A stretch of DNA of 64,000 nucleotides from Marinobacter santoriniensis NKSG1 (GTDB taxonomy: Bacteria; Pseudomonadota; Gammaproteobacteria; Pseudomonadales; Oleiphilaceae): assembly GCF_000347775.1 (NCBI RefSeq), contig NZ_APAT01000015.1, forward strand, positions 496,001 through 560,000, read 5' to 3'. Under the pieces are notes generated by a model. That model was not told the DNA's origin and did not search any database. It was given only the letters and a program-made list of their open reading frames with translations. A program made the translations under genes and the position numbers. This document shows positions 19,062-29,346 of the stretch, piece by piece (positions within the stretch are counted from its first letter, which is position 1; the number at the start of each line of letters is the position of its first letter).

Positions 19062-22000
19062 TCAGGCTCCCTGCTGCTGGTGCATGGTGCTCTGGGCCAG
19101 GTCCAGCAGCTCCCGGAGGGCCACCGAGAACATGGCGTACTCCGGCTCTCTGGCACTCTTGAGCTCCGACAGCATGGACTTCCAGCGCCCGATCATAGGC
19201 TCGTGTCGTTGCAACCATTGCTCGACGCTGTTGCCCACATCGTCGGGCGAGGCGGCCTGCTTGAGAACCCCGGTGGTCAACGCACGCTGCTGCCAATCCA
19301 GATCTTCCCGGAAACTTTCCCGGGCCAACGCCTCCCAGTGGGAGCCTGGCTGCAGCTTCGCGATCGAGTCGGCAAACCAGTTCAGGTCAAGCCGTTCGCC
19401 CAGCTCATAGTAGAGATTGGCCACGGTTTTGAGCGGCATATCGACCGCCTCTCTCGCCTCAATAATGCCAAGCGACGAGTAAAGATGGCCAGTACCCGCC
19501 ATGACCGACGCGAGTTCTTTGGGCAGCCCGCTCTCCACCAGTCTGTCATGGCGGGACGCCCAGGTCTGCCGGGCCTGTTCACCCAGGTAATCCGGCAGAT
19601 TGGCGGTTATCGCCCAGACATTGTCGGCAAACCGCTCCATATGACTCTGAATGTTGAGCTCGGCGCGGCGATTGCGCAACAACCAGCGGACTGACCGGCG
19701 CATCAGGCGCATCAGGTCCTGCATCAACTCCATTTGTACCTGGGCCGGGATATGGAAATCCTGGGCCTCGATGCGATCCCACCAGTTGTCGATCCGGAAC
19801 ACGTCACGGGCAATGATCCAGGCCAGCGCGATGGAGGCAGCATCAGCGCCGGTGGACTGGTTCAGACGCTCCACAAACGTGATGCCCATGTGATTCACCA
19901 TGTCATTGGCGATCTGCGTGGCAATGATTTCGCGACGCAGCTGATGCTCACCCAGCTCCCTGGAAAACTGCTGCGTCAGGGCCCTGGGGAACACTTTGTA
20001 CATCTCGCCCGCCAACGAGGGCTCATCCGGCAGGCTACTGTTGATAAGCGTCTGCTTGAGGTCTCCTTTGACGTATGAGATCAGCACAGACAGCTCCGGA
20101 CGGGTCAGTCCCTTCTTGGCGAGTTTCCGCTCGGAAAGCGTCTCGTCATCCGGCAGAAACTCGAGGGCGCGGTTGAGCTTGCCTTCACTTTCGAAGGTGT
20201 TCATCAGGCGGCGATATTCCTCAAGCCGCACGCCCGCATCCTCGCTGGCGATACTGATTGCCTGGGTCTGACGATAGTTGTTCTTCAGTACCAGGTTCGC
20301 CACATCGTCGGTCATTTCCTCCAGCATCACATTGCGTTGCTTGCCGGTCAGATCCCCCATGGCCACGGCCCGGTTGAGCAGGATCTTCATGTTGACCTCA
20401 TGGTCCGAGCAATCAACACCGCCGGAGTTGTCAATGAAGTCCGTATTCAGGCGACCGCCGTTGAGGGCGAATTCGATGCGGCCAAGCTGGGTCAGCCCCA
20501 GGTTGCCGCCCTCACCGACCACCTTGCAGCGAAGTTCCTTGCCGTTGATCCGCAGACCGTCGTTGGCCTTGTCGCCGACATCGCCATGGGACTCGGAACT
20601 GGCCTTCACATAGGTGCCGATGCCACCCACCCAGAGAAGATCCACCTGGGCCTTGAGGATATGACTGATCAGCATGTTGGGCGGAACCCGATCGGCCTTG
20701 ATCCCCAGCAGCTTTTTCATTTCCGCACTGACCGGAATCGACTTGGCGCTTCGACTGAAGACGCCCCCCCCCTTGGAAATGAGTTTGGGGTTGTAGTCGG
20801 TCCAGGCTGACCGGGGCATTTCGAACAGGCGCTTACGCTCCTTGAAGCTGGCTTCAGGATCCGGCGCCGGATCGATAAAGATGTGAACGTGGTTGAACGC
20901 CGCCACCAGGCGGGTCTTTTCCGAACAGAGCATGCCGTTACCGAAGACATCCCCGCCCATGTCGCCAATACCGATGGCGGTGAACTCATCCAGGGCCGGG
21001 TTGATGCCCATCTCCCGGAAGTGTCGCTCTACGGACACCCACGCGCCACGCGCCGTAATGCCCATCTTCTTGTGGTCATACCCATTACTGCCGCCGGAGG
21101 CAAAGGCATCGCCCATCCAGAAACCGTATTCCGCGGACAGGCCATTGGCGATATCCGAGAAGGTCGCAGTGCCCTTGTCAGCGGCAACGACCAGATAGTG
21201 ATCGTCTTCGTCGTGGCGGATCACCCGCTCAGGCGCCTGGATCCCCGAATCGACCAGGTTATCCGTAATATCGAGCAGACCCCGGATAAAGGTTTTATAG
21301 GCCTCGATGCCCTCTGCCTGGAAGGCTTCCCGGTCGGAGGGGTCAGGCAGGCGCTTGGCAACGAATCCGCCCTTCGCCCCCACCGGAACAATGACCGCAT
21401 TCTTGACCTGCTGGGCCTTGACCAGGCCGAGGATCTCGGTCCGGTAATCCTCGAAGCGGTCGGACCAGCGCAGTCCACCCCGGGCGACCTTGCCACCACG
21501 CAGGTGCACACCTTCCACGCGGGGCGAATAAACGAAAATTTCGAACATGGGCAACGGCAGTGGCATATCCGGAATCCGGGACGGATCGAATTTTACGCTG
21601 ATATAGGGTTTGGGCAGTTCCGCGCTGTCCAACTGATAGTAGTTGGTGCGCAGCGTGGCCTGCATCAATTCCATATACAGTCGCAGCACCCGGTCTTCAC
21701 TGAGGTTATCCACTTCATCCAGTCCGGCATTGAACTCGATTTCCAGCTTCTGCTGAACGGCTTCGCTCTTGCCCGCACTCTGGAAGCGTTCGGGACTGAA
21801 GCGCACTTCGAAGTATTCCAGCAACAGGCGGGTGAGCGTTTCATGGTTGACCAGCGTGTTGGAAATGAACGTCTGGCTGTTGGAAAACCGGATCTGCCGC
21901 ATATAGCGGGCATAGGTGCGCAGCAGCGCAATCTCCCGCCAGTTCATATAGGACGAGAGCATGAGCCGGTTGAAGGCGTCGTTTTCCGCCTCTCCGTGCC

Positions 22001-23930
22001 AGACCCGACGGAAAAGCTCCTCGAAAATCGGCCGGATCCGGTGGATATCAACCACATCACCGGTGTGAGCCTGCAACGTGAAATCGTGGATCCACACGGA
22101 CTTGCCGTGACGGTCCAGAACCTCGAAGGGATGCTCGCCCAAAACCCGGAAGCCAAGATTGTCGAAAATGGGCATCACATCCGACAACGGCAGCGGCTCG
22201 TCCGGATAGAACAATTTGAAGTGCAGCGTGTTCTCGTCTTCTTCGAGGGCACGATAGAAGCTCATGGCCAGGTCATCGTTACCGACAGCCGCGGAAATAT
22301 GCTCCAGGTCGATGGCTGCACGACGGGGCGAGAACATGTCGGTATAGCTGGCCGGAAAGCCACCGGCCCAGAGCCGGTAATATTCATTGCCACGCTCTTC
22401 GCCGTAGGCCTCACTCAAGGAGTCGTAGAGACCGTCCCGCCAGGATTGCGCCAGGGAGATGACCTTGTCGCGAATCTCGGCCAGGGGAAGTTCACGATTC
22501 TCAACCTGAGGCACGCGGATGGTGAACTGGACCCGGGCCAGTACCGATTCGGAGAAATGGGTGACGAACTCGATGTCTTCCGCTTCAAGGGTGTCGAGCA
22601 ACACCTGTTCCACTTTCAGGCGCAGCTCGGTGTTGTAGATATCCCGCGGGAAGAAGGCGAGACAGGTCACGAACTGCCCGTACACATCCTCGCGCATGAA
22701 CAGCTCGATACGCCGGCGTTCCTGAATATAGAGAATACTCTTGGCAACCCGCAGAAGTTCGTCTGTCTTGATCTGGAACAGCTCATCCCGGGGGTAGAGA
22801 GTGAGGATCTGCTCCAGCTCCTTGCCAGCGTAGTCATTCCGGAGAAATCCGGACCGCTTCATCACACTCTCGAACTTACGACGTAGCAGCGGAATCTCAT
22901 CCGGCCGTTCGTTGTAGACCCTTGCGGTGTATAGCCCGAGGAAGCGACGTTCGCCCACAACCTCGCCTTTCTCATCGAATTTCTTGACGGCTATGTAGTC
23001 CGGATAGGCCGGCCGGTGAACCCGGGAACGCTGCGCGGATTTGGCAAAAATGAAGATGTCATCGGAGCGGGTCATCTCATGACGGGTCCGCTGCGGCAAT
23101 TCGTCCAGCCGTACCCGATCCGAGCGCTCGTTATTGACCCGGAGTATCCCCAATTCCGAATTTTCGACCCGACGGACGATAATGCCGCTCTTGTCCTTGG
23201 CAAAATCGTATTCGTCGTAGCCCAGGAAAGTGAAATGGTCAGACACAAGCCATTTCAGAAACGCCCTCGCCTCGTCCTTTTCTTCAGCACTGATTCCGGC
23301 GGTCGTGGTATCCAGCTCCTCAATGCTCTCATTGACCTTGTCGATCACGAGGTCGAAATCCGACACCGCGATGCGCACCTCATGCAACACGGTCTGGAGC
23401 GCCTCTTCCAGCTCCTTCAGGTCTTTCGGATCGCTGTGGCGATCGATTTCCAGAACGATGAAGGCTTCGTACTGCGCGTCCGCGCCCGCCTTCTTCGTGG
23501 AATAGAGCTTCTTGAGCTTGCCGTCGCTGTCACGATCCACGCGCAGAATGGAATGCTGGATCGAATGGGTCCCGATTTCGCGCTGGTTGATCGCGATCCG
23601 CAGGGAGTCGATCAGAAACGGCATGTTCGGGTGAAGGATAAACACGACCGTATGGGTTGACTGCCAGCCATCGCTCTCCAGATCGGGGTTGAAGACCGAT
23701 ACCGGGGTCTGATCGGCACTGCGCTTCTGCAAAAACTGCCAGGCAGCAAGGATGGCACCGTAGGTGTCCTGGAATCGTCGACTCACCAATTCTTCAAGGG
23801 GAATATGCGCGTAATGCTGCTTGGCAAATTCACTGATCTTCTTCGCTTCTGTTTTGGCAATCTTCTGGGCGAAGGCTTCTGCCAGGTGCTCAAAAAACTG
23901 TTCCTTGCTGGCCACAGTCAGCGCGTTCAT
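19062..23930 (-). CDS. gdhB: NAD-specific glutamate dehydrogenase, 180-kDa class
   Basis: Very large catabolic glutamate dehydrogenase (1622 aa) that deaminates glutamate to 2-oxoglutarate with NAD. The length matches the large-type enzymes of Pseudomonas and Streptomyces. The first roughly 700 residues are the regulatory N-terminal region. The catalytic core includes VPVGAKGGFVAKRLP (near residue 850, with the reactive Lys), the RGGLRWSDR segment before it and the dinucleotide-binding stretch AIGIGDMGGDVFGNGM (near 990). A helical C-terminal region follows. ATG 23930 has AGAGGT close upstream. It is a single-gene unit divergent from the moxR-bat operon. The frame is intact throughout. Confidence 0.95.
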   Translation of the reverse strand: MNALTVASKEQFFEHLAEAFAQKIAKTEAKKISEFAKQHYAHIPLEELVSRRFQDTYGAILAAWQFLQKRSADQTPVSVFNPDLESDGWQSTHTVVFILHPNMPFLIDSLRIAINQREIGTHSIQHSILRVDRDSDGKLKKLYSTKKAGADAQYEAFIVLEIDRHSDPKDLKELEEALQTVLHEVRIAVSDFDLVIDKVNESIEELDTTTAGISAEEKDEARAFLKWLVSDHFTFLGYDEYDFAKDKSGIIVRRVENSELGILRVNNERSDRVRLDELPQRTRHEMTRSDDIFIFAKSAQRSRVHRPAYPDYIAVKKFDEKGEVVGERRFLGLYTARVYNERPDEIPLLRRKFESVMKRSGFLRNDYAGKELEQILTLYPRDELFQIKTDELLRVAKSILYIQERRRIELFMREDVYGQFVTCLAFFPRDIYNTELRLKVEQVLLDTLEAEDIEFVTHFSESVLARVQFTIRVPQVENRELPLAEIRDKVISLAQSWRDGLYDSLSEAYGEERGNEYYRLWAGGFPASYTDMFSPRRAAIDLEHISAAVGNDDLAMSFYRALEEDENTLHFKLFYPDEPLPLSDVMPIFDNLGFRVLGEHPFEVLDRHGKSVWIHDFTLQAHTGDVVDIHRIRPIFEELFRRVWHGEAENDAFNRLMLSSYMNWREIALLRTYARYMRQIRFSNSQTFISNTLVNHETLTRLLLEYFEVRFSPERFQSAGKSEAVQQKLEIEFNAGLDEVDNLSEDRVLRLYMELMQATLRTNYYQLDSAELPKPYISVKFDPSRIPDMPLPLPMFEIFVYSPRVEGVHLRGGKVARGGLRWSDRFEDYRTEILGLVKAQQVKNAVIVPVGAKGGFVAKRLPDPSDREAFQAEGIEAYKTFIRGLLDITDNLVDSGIQAPERVIRHDEDDHYLVVAADKGTATFSDIANGLSAEYGFWMGDAFASGGSNGYDHKKMGITARGAWVSVERHFREMGINPALDEFTAIGIGDMGGDVFGNGMLCSEKTRLVAAFNHVHIFIDPAPDPEASFKERKRLFEMPRSAWTDYNPKLISKGGGVFSRSAKSIPVSAEMKKLLGIKADRVPPNMLISHILKAQVDLLWVGGIGTYVKASSESHGDVGDKANDGLRINGKELRCKVVGEGGNLGLTQLGRIEFALNGGRLNTDFIDNSGGVDCSDHEVNMKILLNRAVAMGDLTGKQRNVMLEEMTDDVANLVLKNNYRQTQAISIASEDAGVRLEEYRRLMNTFESEGKLNRALEFLPDDETLSERKLAKKGLTRPELSVLISYVKGDLKQTLINSSLPDEPSLAGEMYKVFPRALTQQFSRELGEHQLRREIIATQIANDMVNHMGITFVERLNQSTGADAASIALAWIIARDVFRIDNWWDRIEAQDFHIPAQVQMELMQDLMRLMRRSVRWLLRNRRAELNIQSHMERFADNVWAITANLPDYLGEQARQTWASRHDRLVESGLPKELASVMAGTGHLYSSLGIIEAREAVDMPLKTVANLYYELGERLDLNWFADSIAKLQPGSHWEALARESFREDLDWQQRALTTGVLKQAASPDDVGNSVEQWLQRHEPMIGRWKSMLSELKSAREPEYAMFSVALRELLDLAQSTMHQQQGA

Positions 23931-24091
23931 GTGTTACCTCTGGTCTGTATGAAATAAACGTAATCGACGTATCGTCACATAAGCATAGTCAAACCCTTGA
24001 TTTTTGCCGGTCAGACGCCAAAACTGCGGCAACTACTTACGCACAATACATTTCGTCGAAAGAACATCGGACAGGGGGGTTGTCGAATCCA

Positions 24092-25054
24092 ATGTCACTA
24101 CAGCATACGTTCGGTGAGCTGCGGTCTCAGTTAGCCAATCGGATAATTGGTCAGGAAAAGCTCGTGGATCGATTGCTCATCGCCTTGCTGGCCGACGGTC
24201 ATCTTCTGGTGGAGGGGGCTCCAGGTCTGGCAAAAACCACGGCCATCAAGGCCCTGGCCGATCATCTCGACGGAGATTTCCACCGGATCCAGTTCACACC
24301 AGACCTCCTTCCATCAGACGTCACCGGCAGTGAAATCTACCGGGCCGAAACCGGACAGTTTGAATTCCAGAAAGGCCCGATCTTCCACAACCTGGTGCTT
24401 GCCGACGAAATCAACCGGGCGCCCGCCAAGGTGCAGTCCGCGCTCCTTGAAGCGATGGGCGAACGCCAGGTCAGCGTTGGTCTGCAGACTTTCCCCCTCG
24501 ACAAGCTTTTTCTGGTGATGGCGACCCAGAACCCCATTGAACAGGAAGGCACCTACCCGCTTCCGGAAGCCCAGCTTGACCGCTTCCTGATGCACGTCAT
24601 GATCGACTACCCCTCACCCGAGGCAGAGAAAGCCATCCTGCACCTGGCCCGGAACGATTACCGTCAGGGCGTGCCCAAAACCGAAACACGCATTACCGCC
24701 GAGCAGGTGTTCGCTGCGCGGGCGGAGGTCGCCGAACTCTATATGGCGGAATCGGTCGAACAGTATTTGCTGGCCCTGGTATTGGCGACCCGGGATGCCG
24801 CCAGCCTTGATCCGGAGCTGGCGCGCTGGACGGCCTTCGGCGCCAGTCCCCGGGGCACCATTGCCCTGGATCGTTGCGCCCGTGCCGCCGCCTGGCTGGA
24901 TGGACGCGATTACGTGACACCGGAAGATGTCCGGGCCATGGCGTTCGACGTTCTTCGGCACCGGATTCTGCTGACTTTCGAAGCCGAAGCAGAAGGCATG
25001 ACCGCGGACACCGTTATCCAGCGACTGATCGACCGCGTTCCGGTCGCGGCCTGA
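24092..25054 (+). CDS. MoxR-family AAA+ ATPase (bat operon)
   Basis: AAA+ chaperone-like ATPase (320 aa) heading a DUF58/VWA operon. Walker A is EGAPGLAKTT (41-50), Walker B LVLADEINRAPAKVQSALLEAM, sensor 1 VMATQNPIEQEGTYPLPEAQLDRF, all typical of MoxR. In such operons MoxR is thought to act with the VWA proteins to mature or regulate a target complex. TTG at 24080 is possible, but ATG 24092 (MSLQHTFGELR) is preferred, with AGGGGGG about 12 nt upstream. Confidence 0.93.
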   Translation: MSLQHTFGELRSQLANRIIGQEKLVDRLLIALLADGHLLVEGAPGLAKTTAIKALADHLDGDFHRIQFTPDLLPSDVTGSEIYRAETGQFEFQKGPIFHNLVLADEINRAPAKVQSALLEAMGERQVSVGLQTFPLDKLFLVMATQNPIEQEGTYPLPEAQLDRFLMHVMIDYPSPEAEKAILHLARNDYRQGVPKTETRITAEQVFAARAEVAELYMAESVEQYLLALVLATRDAASLDPELARWTAFGASPRGTIALDRCARAAAWLDGRDYVTPEDVRAMAFDVLRHRILLTFEAEAEGMTADTVIQRLIDRVPVAA

Positions 25055-25084
25055 TCACCAGAACTCGCACCAGACAACCTCACC

Positions 25085-26032
25085 ATGGTCACTCGCGACG
25101 CCGCCACACATATCGACCTGCCGGATCTGATCCGGCTTCAGGCCGATGCCAGAGCCCTGAAACTGCCCTCGGCCCGTCCGTCCCGGGCCCGGCACTCCGG
25201 TCTCCAGCGATCTCCCCAGAAGGGACGTGGCATGGCATTCGCCGAAGTTCGACAGTATCAGCCCGGCGATGACATCCGCAGCATCGACTGGCGGGTAACG
25301 GCACGGCGCCAGTCGCCTCACACCAAGCTCTACGAGGAGGAGCGCGAGCGCCCGGTTCTTCTGTTGTGTGACCTGAGCGCGAGCCTGTTCTTTGCCAGCA
25401 CCGGTGCCTATAAACAGGTTCGCTGCGCCCAGGTGGCATCGATCCTTGCCTGGCTGGCTCTCTGGGCCGGAGACCAGGTGGGCGGCATCGTGTTCAACGG
25501 CGAGCACATGGCCGTGCTGCGCCCGGCCCGGCGCAAGAAATCGGTCCTGAGACTGCTCGACGCGCTTGCCGAGCAGCAACACAAACCCGGCGAAGACATC
25601 CAGGCTGCCATCGACCCGACGGCCTCCCGGAACGCTCTCGATCAGGCACTCCAGGAAGCGCGCCGGGTGGCCCACACGGGAAGCCGGATTTTTGTCATCA
25701 GCGACTTTCTCCAGCTTACGGACGAGACCGCCTCGCTACTCGGTGCGCTGGCACGCCACAATCAGGTCAGTGCGCTGCGCATCGTTGATCCCCTGGAGCA
25801 AACGCTGCCTGAACAGGGTCGGTTCGCGATCGCCGGTCCCGACGGTCCAGTGTGGTTCAACGCCGGCAATCCCCGCTTCCAGGCGGCCTGGCGGGAGAAG
25901 GTCGAGGCCCACGAAACCGCCCTTTCCGCCTGCTTCCAGAAATCCGGTGTCTTGTCTGCGACCCTGATGACCGGTGACGATCCGGCGACCGCATTGAAGC
26001 CATTGCTCGGACCGAGGGGGCGGATCGGATGA
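25085..26032 (+). CDS. DUF58 domain protein
   Basis: A 315-residue cytoplasmic protein of the DUF58 family, always found next to MoxR ATPases. The family signature is clear: FAEVRQYQPGDDIRSIDWRV, followed by a VWA-like fold with LLLCDLSASLFF and IFVISDFLQLTDE. It lies 30 bp after moxR and its stop overlaps the DUF4381 start (ATGA). A role as partner or adaptor for MoxR is inferred from conserved gene pairing only. Confidence 0.9.
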   Translation: MVTRDAATHIDLPDLIRLQADARALKLPSARPSRARHSGLQRSPQKGRGMAFAEVRQYQPGDDIRSIDWRVTARRQSPHTKLYEEERERPVLLLCDLSASLFFASTGAYKQVRCAQVASILAWLALWAGDQVGGIVFNGEHMAVLRPARRKKSVLRLLDALAEQQHKPGEDIQAAIDPTASRNALDQALQEARRVAHTGSRIFVISDFLQLTDETASLLGALARHNQVSALRIVDPLEQTLPEQGRFAIAGPDGPVWFNAGNPRFQAAWREKVEAHETALSACFQKSGVLSATLMTGDDPATALKPLLGPRGRIG

Positions 26033-26499
26033 ACCCACAGGATCCTCTCAGCCAGCTAAAGGACATTCACTTGCCGGCCACCGGTGGATTCTGGCCGCCG
26101 GCACTCGGCTGGTGGCTATTGGCGCTGGTGCTGATCGGCCTGATCGTGCTGGCGGCCCTCTTCTGGGTACGCCGTCGTCAAAGGAGGCGCTGGCGCCTCG
26201 TGGCCCGCCAGGAGCTGATTCGACTCGAACACGATGCCCAGGCCACATCCGCCTGGTTCAATCACCTTAATACGCTTCTGAAACAGTGTGCCCGCCAGTG
26301 CCATCCGAACTCCCAGCCGGATTCGCTCAGTGGTCAGGCCTGGATTGATTTTCTCCTGAGCACCGCGCCGGAAGACCGGATTGCCTCCCGGCCGGTGGTT
26401 GAGGCCATGGTAGAAGCCAGTTGGACCCCCCATACAGAAGCGGATCCGGGACACGCCCTTGCCTTCGCCAAACGGTGGCTGGAGGGACAGAAATGCTGA
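26029..26499 (+). CDS. DUF4381 single-pass membrane protein
   Basis: A 156-residue protein with a short N-terminus (DPLSQLKDIHLPATGGFWPPALGWW), one membrane helix at about residues 25-47, a basic RRRQRRRWR stop-transfer segment and a helical cytoplasmic domain with QAWIDFL. This is the DUF4381 pattern seen between DUF58 and batA in gammaproteobacteria. It overlaps the preceding stop by 4 bp and batA by 7 bp, so all three are translated in a chain. Confidence 0.85.
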   Translation: MNPQDPLSQLKDIHLPATGGFWPPALGWWLLALVLIGLIVLAALFWVRRRQRRRWRLVARQELIRLEHDAQATSAWFNHLNTLLKQCARQCHPNSQPDSLSGQAWIDFLLSTAPEDRIASRPVVEAMVEASWTPHTEADPGHALAFAKRWLEGQKC

Positions 26500-27518
26500 A
26501 TCTCGCCTATCCCTGGATACTGCTGTTGGCACTGCTTCCCCTGTTGATCCTCTGGCGGCGACCGGCCCGAAAACCGGTGGATGCGCCAGTATTACCCACG
26601 GGACACTGGCTCTCCGGATTGCCCGGAGTCAGTCGCCAGGGAAATACCACGCCGCTGTGGCAGAAAATCCTGTTGATGGTGCTCTGGATACTGATCGTGG
26701 TCGCGCTCGCACGTCCCCATTACGTGGGAGACCAGGTGCAACTGCCGGTAACCGGCCGGGACCTGATGCTGGTGGTGGACATTTCCCCCTCCATGGATGA
26801 GCAGGACATGGTGATCCAGGGCCGGAGCATCAATCGCCTTCAGGCGGTCAAACACGTGCTCAACGATTTCATCACCCGCCGTAAAGGCGATCGCCTCGGT
26901 CTTATCCTCTTCGGTTCCGAACCCTATGTTCAGGCGCCACTGACGTTTGACCTCGAAACGGTCCGGACGCTGATGCTTGAATCGGGTCTGGGCATGGCAG
27001 GCCGTGCCACGGCGATCGGCGATGCCATCGGACTTGCAGTCAAGCGTCTGCGCAATCGCCCCCAGGACCAGCGTGTGGTCGTTCTGCTCACCGACGGTGC
27101 CAATACCGCCGGCGAAATCAGTCCGGACAAGGCTACTGAAATTGCCGCGGCCGCCGGTGTCCGCCTGTATACCATCGGGATCGGCGCGGAATCCATGGTC
27201 CAGCGTGGTTTGCTGGGTTCCCGCCGGGTCAATCCGTCCCGGGATCTGGACGAAGCGCTGCTGACCCGTATGGCCAAACAGACCGGTGGCCAGTACTTCC
27301 GGGCCAGAAGCCTGCCGGAGCTGTCCATGATCTATCAGAGCATCGACCAGCTGGAACCGATCAAGCTTGAAGGAAAATACTACCGACCGGTCACCGACCT
27401 GTTCTACTGGCCCGCCGGAGCAGCCGCCATCCTGGGTCTGCTCTGGTGGCTCGGGCGATTAATCCGGCTCCGGCGCGATCGGTTCAACGCGGAAAGTGGA
27501 GGGCTGAGCCGTGGCTGA
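26493..27518 (+). CDS. batA: BatA-like VWA-domain membrane protein
   Basis: Von Willebrand factor A protein (341 aa) anchored by hydrophobic helices at 5-21, about 58-74 and near 312-332. The metal-ion-dependent adhesion site reads DISPSMD (Asp96, Ser98, Ser100), with the Thr and Asp of the site in later loops (VVLLTDGANTAGE). BatA was named in the Bacteroides aerotolerance locus; in Proteobacteria the role is not settled. GGAGGG precedes ATG 26493. Confidence 0.9.
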   Translation: MLNLAYPWILLLALLPLLILWRRPARKPVDAPVLPTGHWLSGLPGVSRQGNTTPLWQKILLMVLWILIVVALARPHYVGDQVQLPVTGRDLMLVVDISPSMDEQDMVIQGRSINRLQAVKHVLNDFITRRKGDRLGLILFGSEPYVQAPLTFDLETVRTLMLESGLGMAGRATAIGDAIGLAVKRLRNRPQDQRVVVLLTDGANTAGEISPDKATEIAAAAGVRLYTIGIGAESMVQRGLLGSRRVNPSRDLDEALLTRMAKQTGGQYFRARSLPELSMIYQSIDQLEPIKLEGKYYRPVTDLFYWPAGAAAILGLLWWLGRLIRLRRDRFNAESGGLSRG

Positions 27519-29346
27519 CTTTCATTTTCTCCGCCCCATCTGGCTCGCACTGGTATTGCTGGCGCCCGTGATCGCGTTCGTCGTTCGCTCGGCTGCCCGG
27601 GGCGACAGTGGCTGGGGTCGCTGGATACCCCAGCCTTTGCTTGCACCCCTGATCCGACACCGGGGGCAGAAGACCGGGAACCTCCGCTCCCCCCTCTGGC
27701 CGATCACATCGGCGGTGATTGTCCTGGCCCTGGCACTTGCCGGTCCGGCGTGGCGGGAAGCCCCCACGCCGCTGAAACGCCCCGGGGACAGTCTGGTTGT
27801 CGTGCTGGATCTGTCACTCTCGATGCTCGCCACGGACGTGAAGCCCGACCGCTTAACCCGCGCCAAACGCAAAATCCGGGACATCCTGGATGCCCGCAAG
27901 AGCGCACTCAACGCATTGGTCGTCTATGCGGCAGATGCCCACGTGGTAACGCCTCTGACTGACGACGCCCGAACCATCGAGGCAATGCTGGACGTCCTTG
28001 ATCCCGTGATCATGCCGGCACAGGGCAATCGGGCGGATCTGGCCATCGACCAGGCCCGCAAACTCCTGGATCAGGGAGCGCCCGGACGGGGCCGGATACT
28101 ACTGATTACCGACGACGTGTCGGACCGGTACCAACAGCGCATCGAGAAAGCGCTGGAGGGAACCTCCTTCACATTGAGCACCCTCACCGTCGGAACCCCC
28201 GAGGGCGGCCCCATTCCGCTCGCCAAGCGCGGGTTTATCCGCGATAACGGGAATATCGTGATTGCCCGGTCCAACCCGGACGCATTGTCGTCACTGGCCC
28301 GGCAGAATGGCGGACTGAATCACCACCTGACCCTGGACAATACCGACATCCGAGCGCTGGAACTGACACCGTCAGCAGACGCAGACTGGCAATCTGAAAA
28401 CAGTGACCTCAAAGTCGAGCGCTGGCAGGACGACGGCTACTGGCTGTTGTGGCTGTTCGTGCCACTTGCCCTGCTGGGCTGGCGCCGCGGCGGATTCGCG
28501 GTGCTCGCCCTTCTCATTTTCCTCCCGCTTTCGCCCCGCCCTGCGATGGCGGCCAGCTGGGACAGCCTGTGGCAACGGGACGATCAGCGGGGCCCGGCAC
28601 TGATTGAGGAGGATCCTCAAAAGGCCGCCGACGAACTGCACAGCCCCGAGTGGAAGGCGTCCGCCCTTTACCGTGCAGGCCAGTACCAGCAGGCTGCGGA
28701 TCTGTTCAAAAAACTGAAGGGCGCCGACGCCGACTATAATCGGGGAAACGCTCTGGCCCGGGCCGGGAAGCTGAAAGAGGCGCTTGCCGCTTACGACGAT
28801 GCGCTGGCTAAGGCTCCCGACATGGAAGATGCCCAAACCAACCGGGACATCGTCAAAAAACTGCTCGAGAAACAGAAAAGCCAAAGCCGGAATCAGCAGG
28901 GCAAGGATTCAAAGCAAGGGCAAAACCAACAGGACAAAAACAACAAACAGAACAATCCGTCCGACTCCTCCAGCCAGAACGGGCAGTCCGACCAGAGCGA
29001 TAACCAGAGCCAGTCTCGGTCCGATGAGGATTCGTCCCAGGGCAATCGGGACCCGTCCCGGGATAGCCAGAGCGGACGGCAAAAGAAGCCCGGCGACGAA
29101 CAGGAACAGCAGGATGATTCCCAGGCCGCCGGCGCACAAAAGGATTCACGTGACGAATCGCCGGAACAGCAGCAAAAACAGACGGCCGAGGCTCCGGCGC
29201 CAATCTCGGAACAACCCCTCAGTCAGGGGCAAGAGCAATGGCTTCGGCGGATACCCGACAACCCTGGCGGATTGCTGCGCCGCAAATTCCTGCAGCAGTA
29301 CGAGGAACGTCAGACACCATCCGATGAGGGCGACACACCATGGTAA
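27511..29346 (+). CDS. batB: BatB/BatC-type fusion: VWA plus TPR protein
   Basis: A 611-residue membrane protein. Residues 1-85 contain two membrane helices, then a VWA domain with MIDAS LDLSLSM, a further helical hairpin near 310-345, and tetratricopeptide-like repeats at about 365-445 (YRAGQYQQAADLFKKL, ALARAGKLKEALAAYDDALA). This combines what are separate BatB and BatC proteins in some bacteria. About 120 residues after the repeats are strongly biased to Gln, Ser, Asp, Lys and Asn and are surely disordered. GTG at 27511 overlaps the batA stop by 8 bp. Confidence 0.88.
   Translation: MADFHFLRPIWLALVLLAPVIAFVVRSAARGDSGWGRWIPQPLLAPLIRHRGQKTGNLRSPLWPITSAVIVLALALAGPAWREAPTPLKRPGDSLVVVLDLSLSMLATDVKPDRLTRAKRKIRDILDARKSALNALVVYAADAHVVTPLTDDARTIEAMLDVLDPVIMPAQGNRADLAIDQARKLLDQGAPGRGRILLITDDVSDRYQQRIEKALEGTSFTLSTLTVGTPEGGPIPLAKRGFIRDNGNIVIARSNPDALSSLARQNGGLNHHLTLDNTDIRALELTPSADADWQSENSDLKVERWQDDGYWLLWLFVPLALLGWRRGGFAVLALLIFLPLSPRPAMAASWDSLWQRDDQRGPALIEEDPQKAADELHSPEWKASALYRAGQYQQAADLFKKLKGADADYNRGNALARAGKLKEALAAYDDALAKAPDMEDAQTNRDIVKKLLEKQKSQSRNQQGKDSKQGQNQQDKNNKQNNPSDSSSQNGQSDQSDNQSQSRSDEDSSQGNRDPSRDSQSGRQKKPGDEQEQQDDSQAAGAQKDSRDESPEQQQKQTAEAPAPISEQPLSQGQEQWLRRIPDNPGGLLRRKFLQQYEERQTPSDEGDTPW

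Noticed and set aside
20883..22886. Open frame of about 660 codons on the plus strand opposite gdhB
   Set aside because: Antisense shadow of the glutamate dehydrogenase gene; composition rich in His, Gln and Gly, no motifs.
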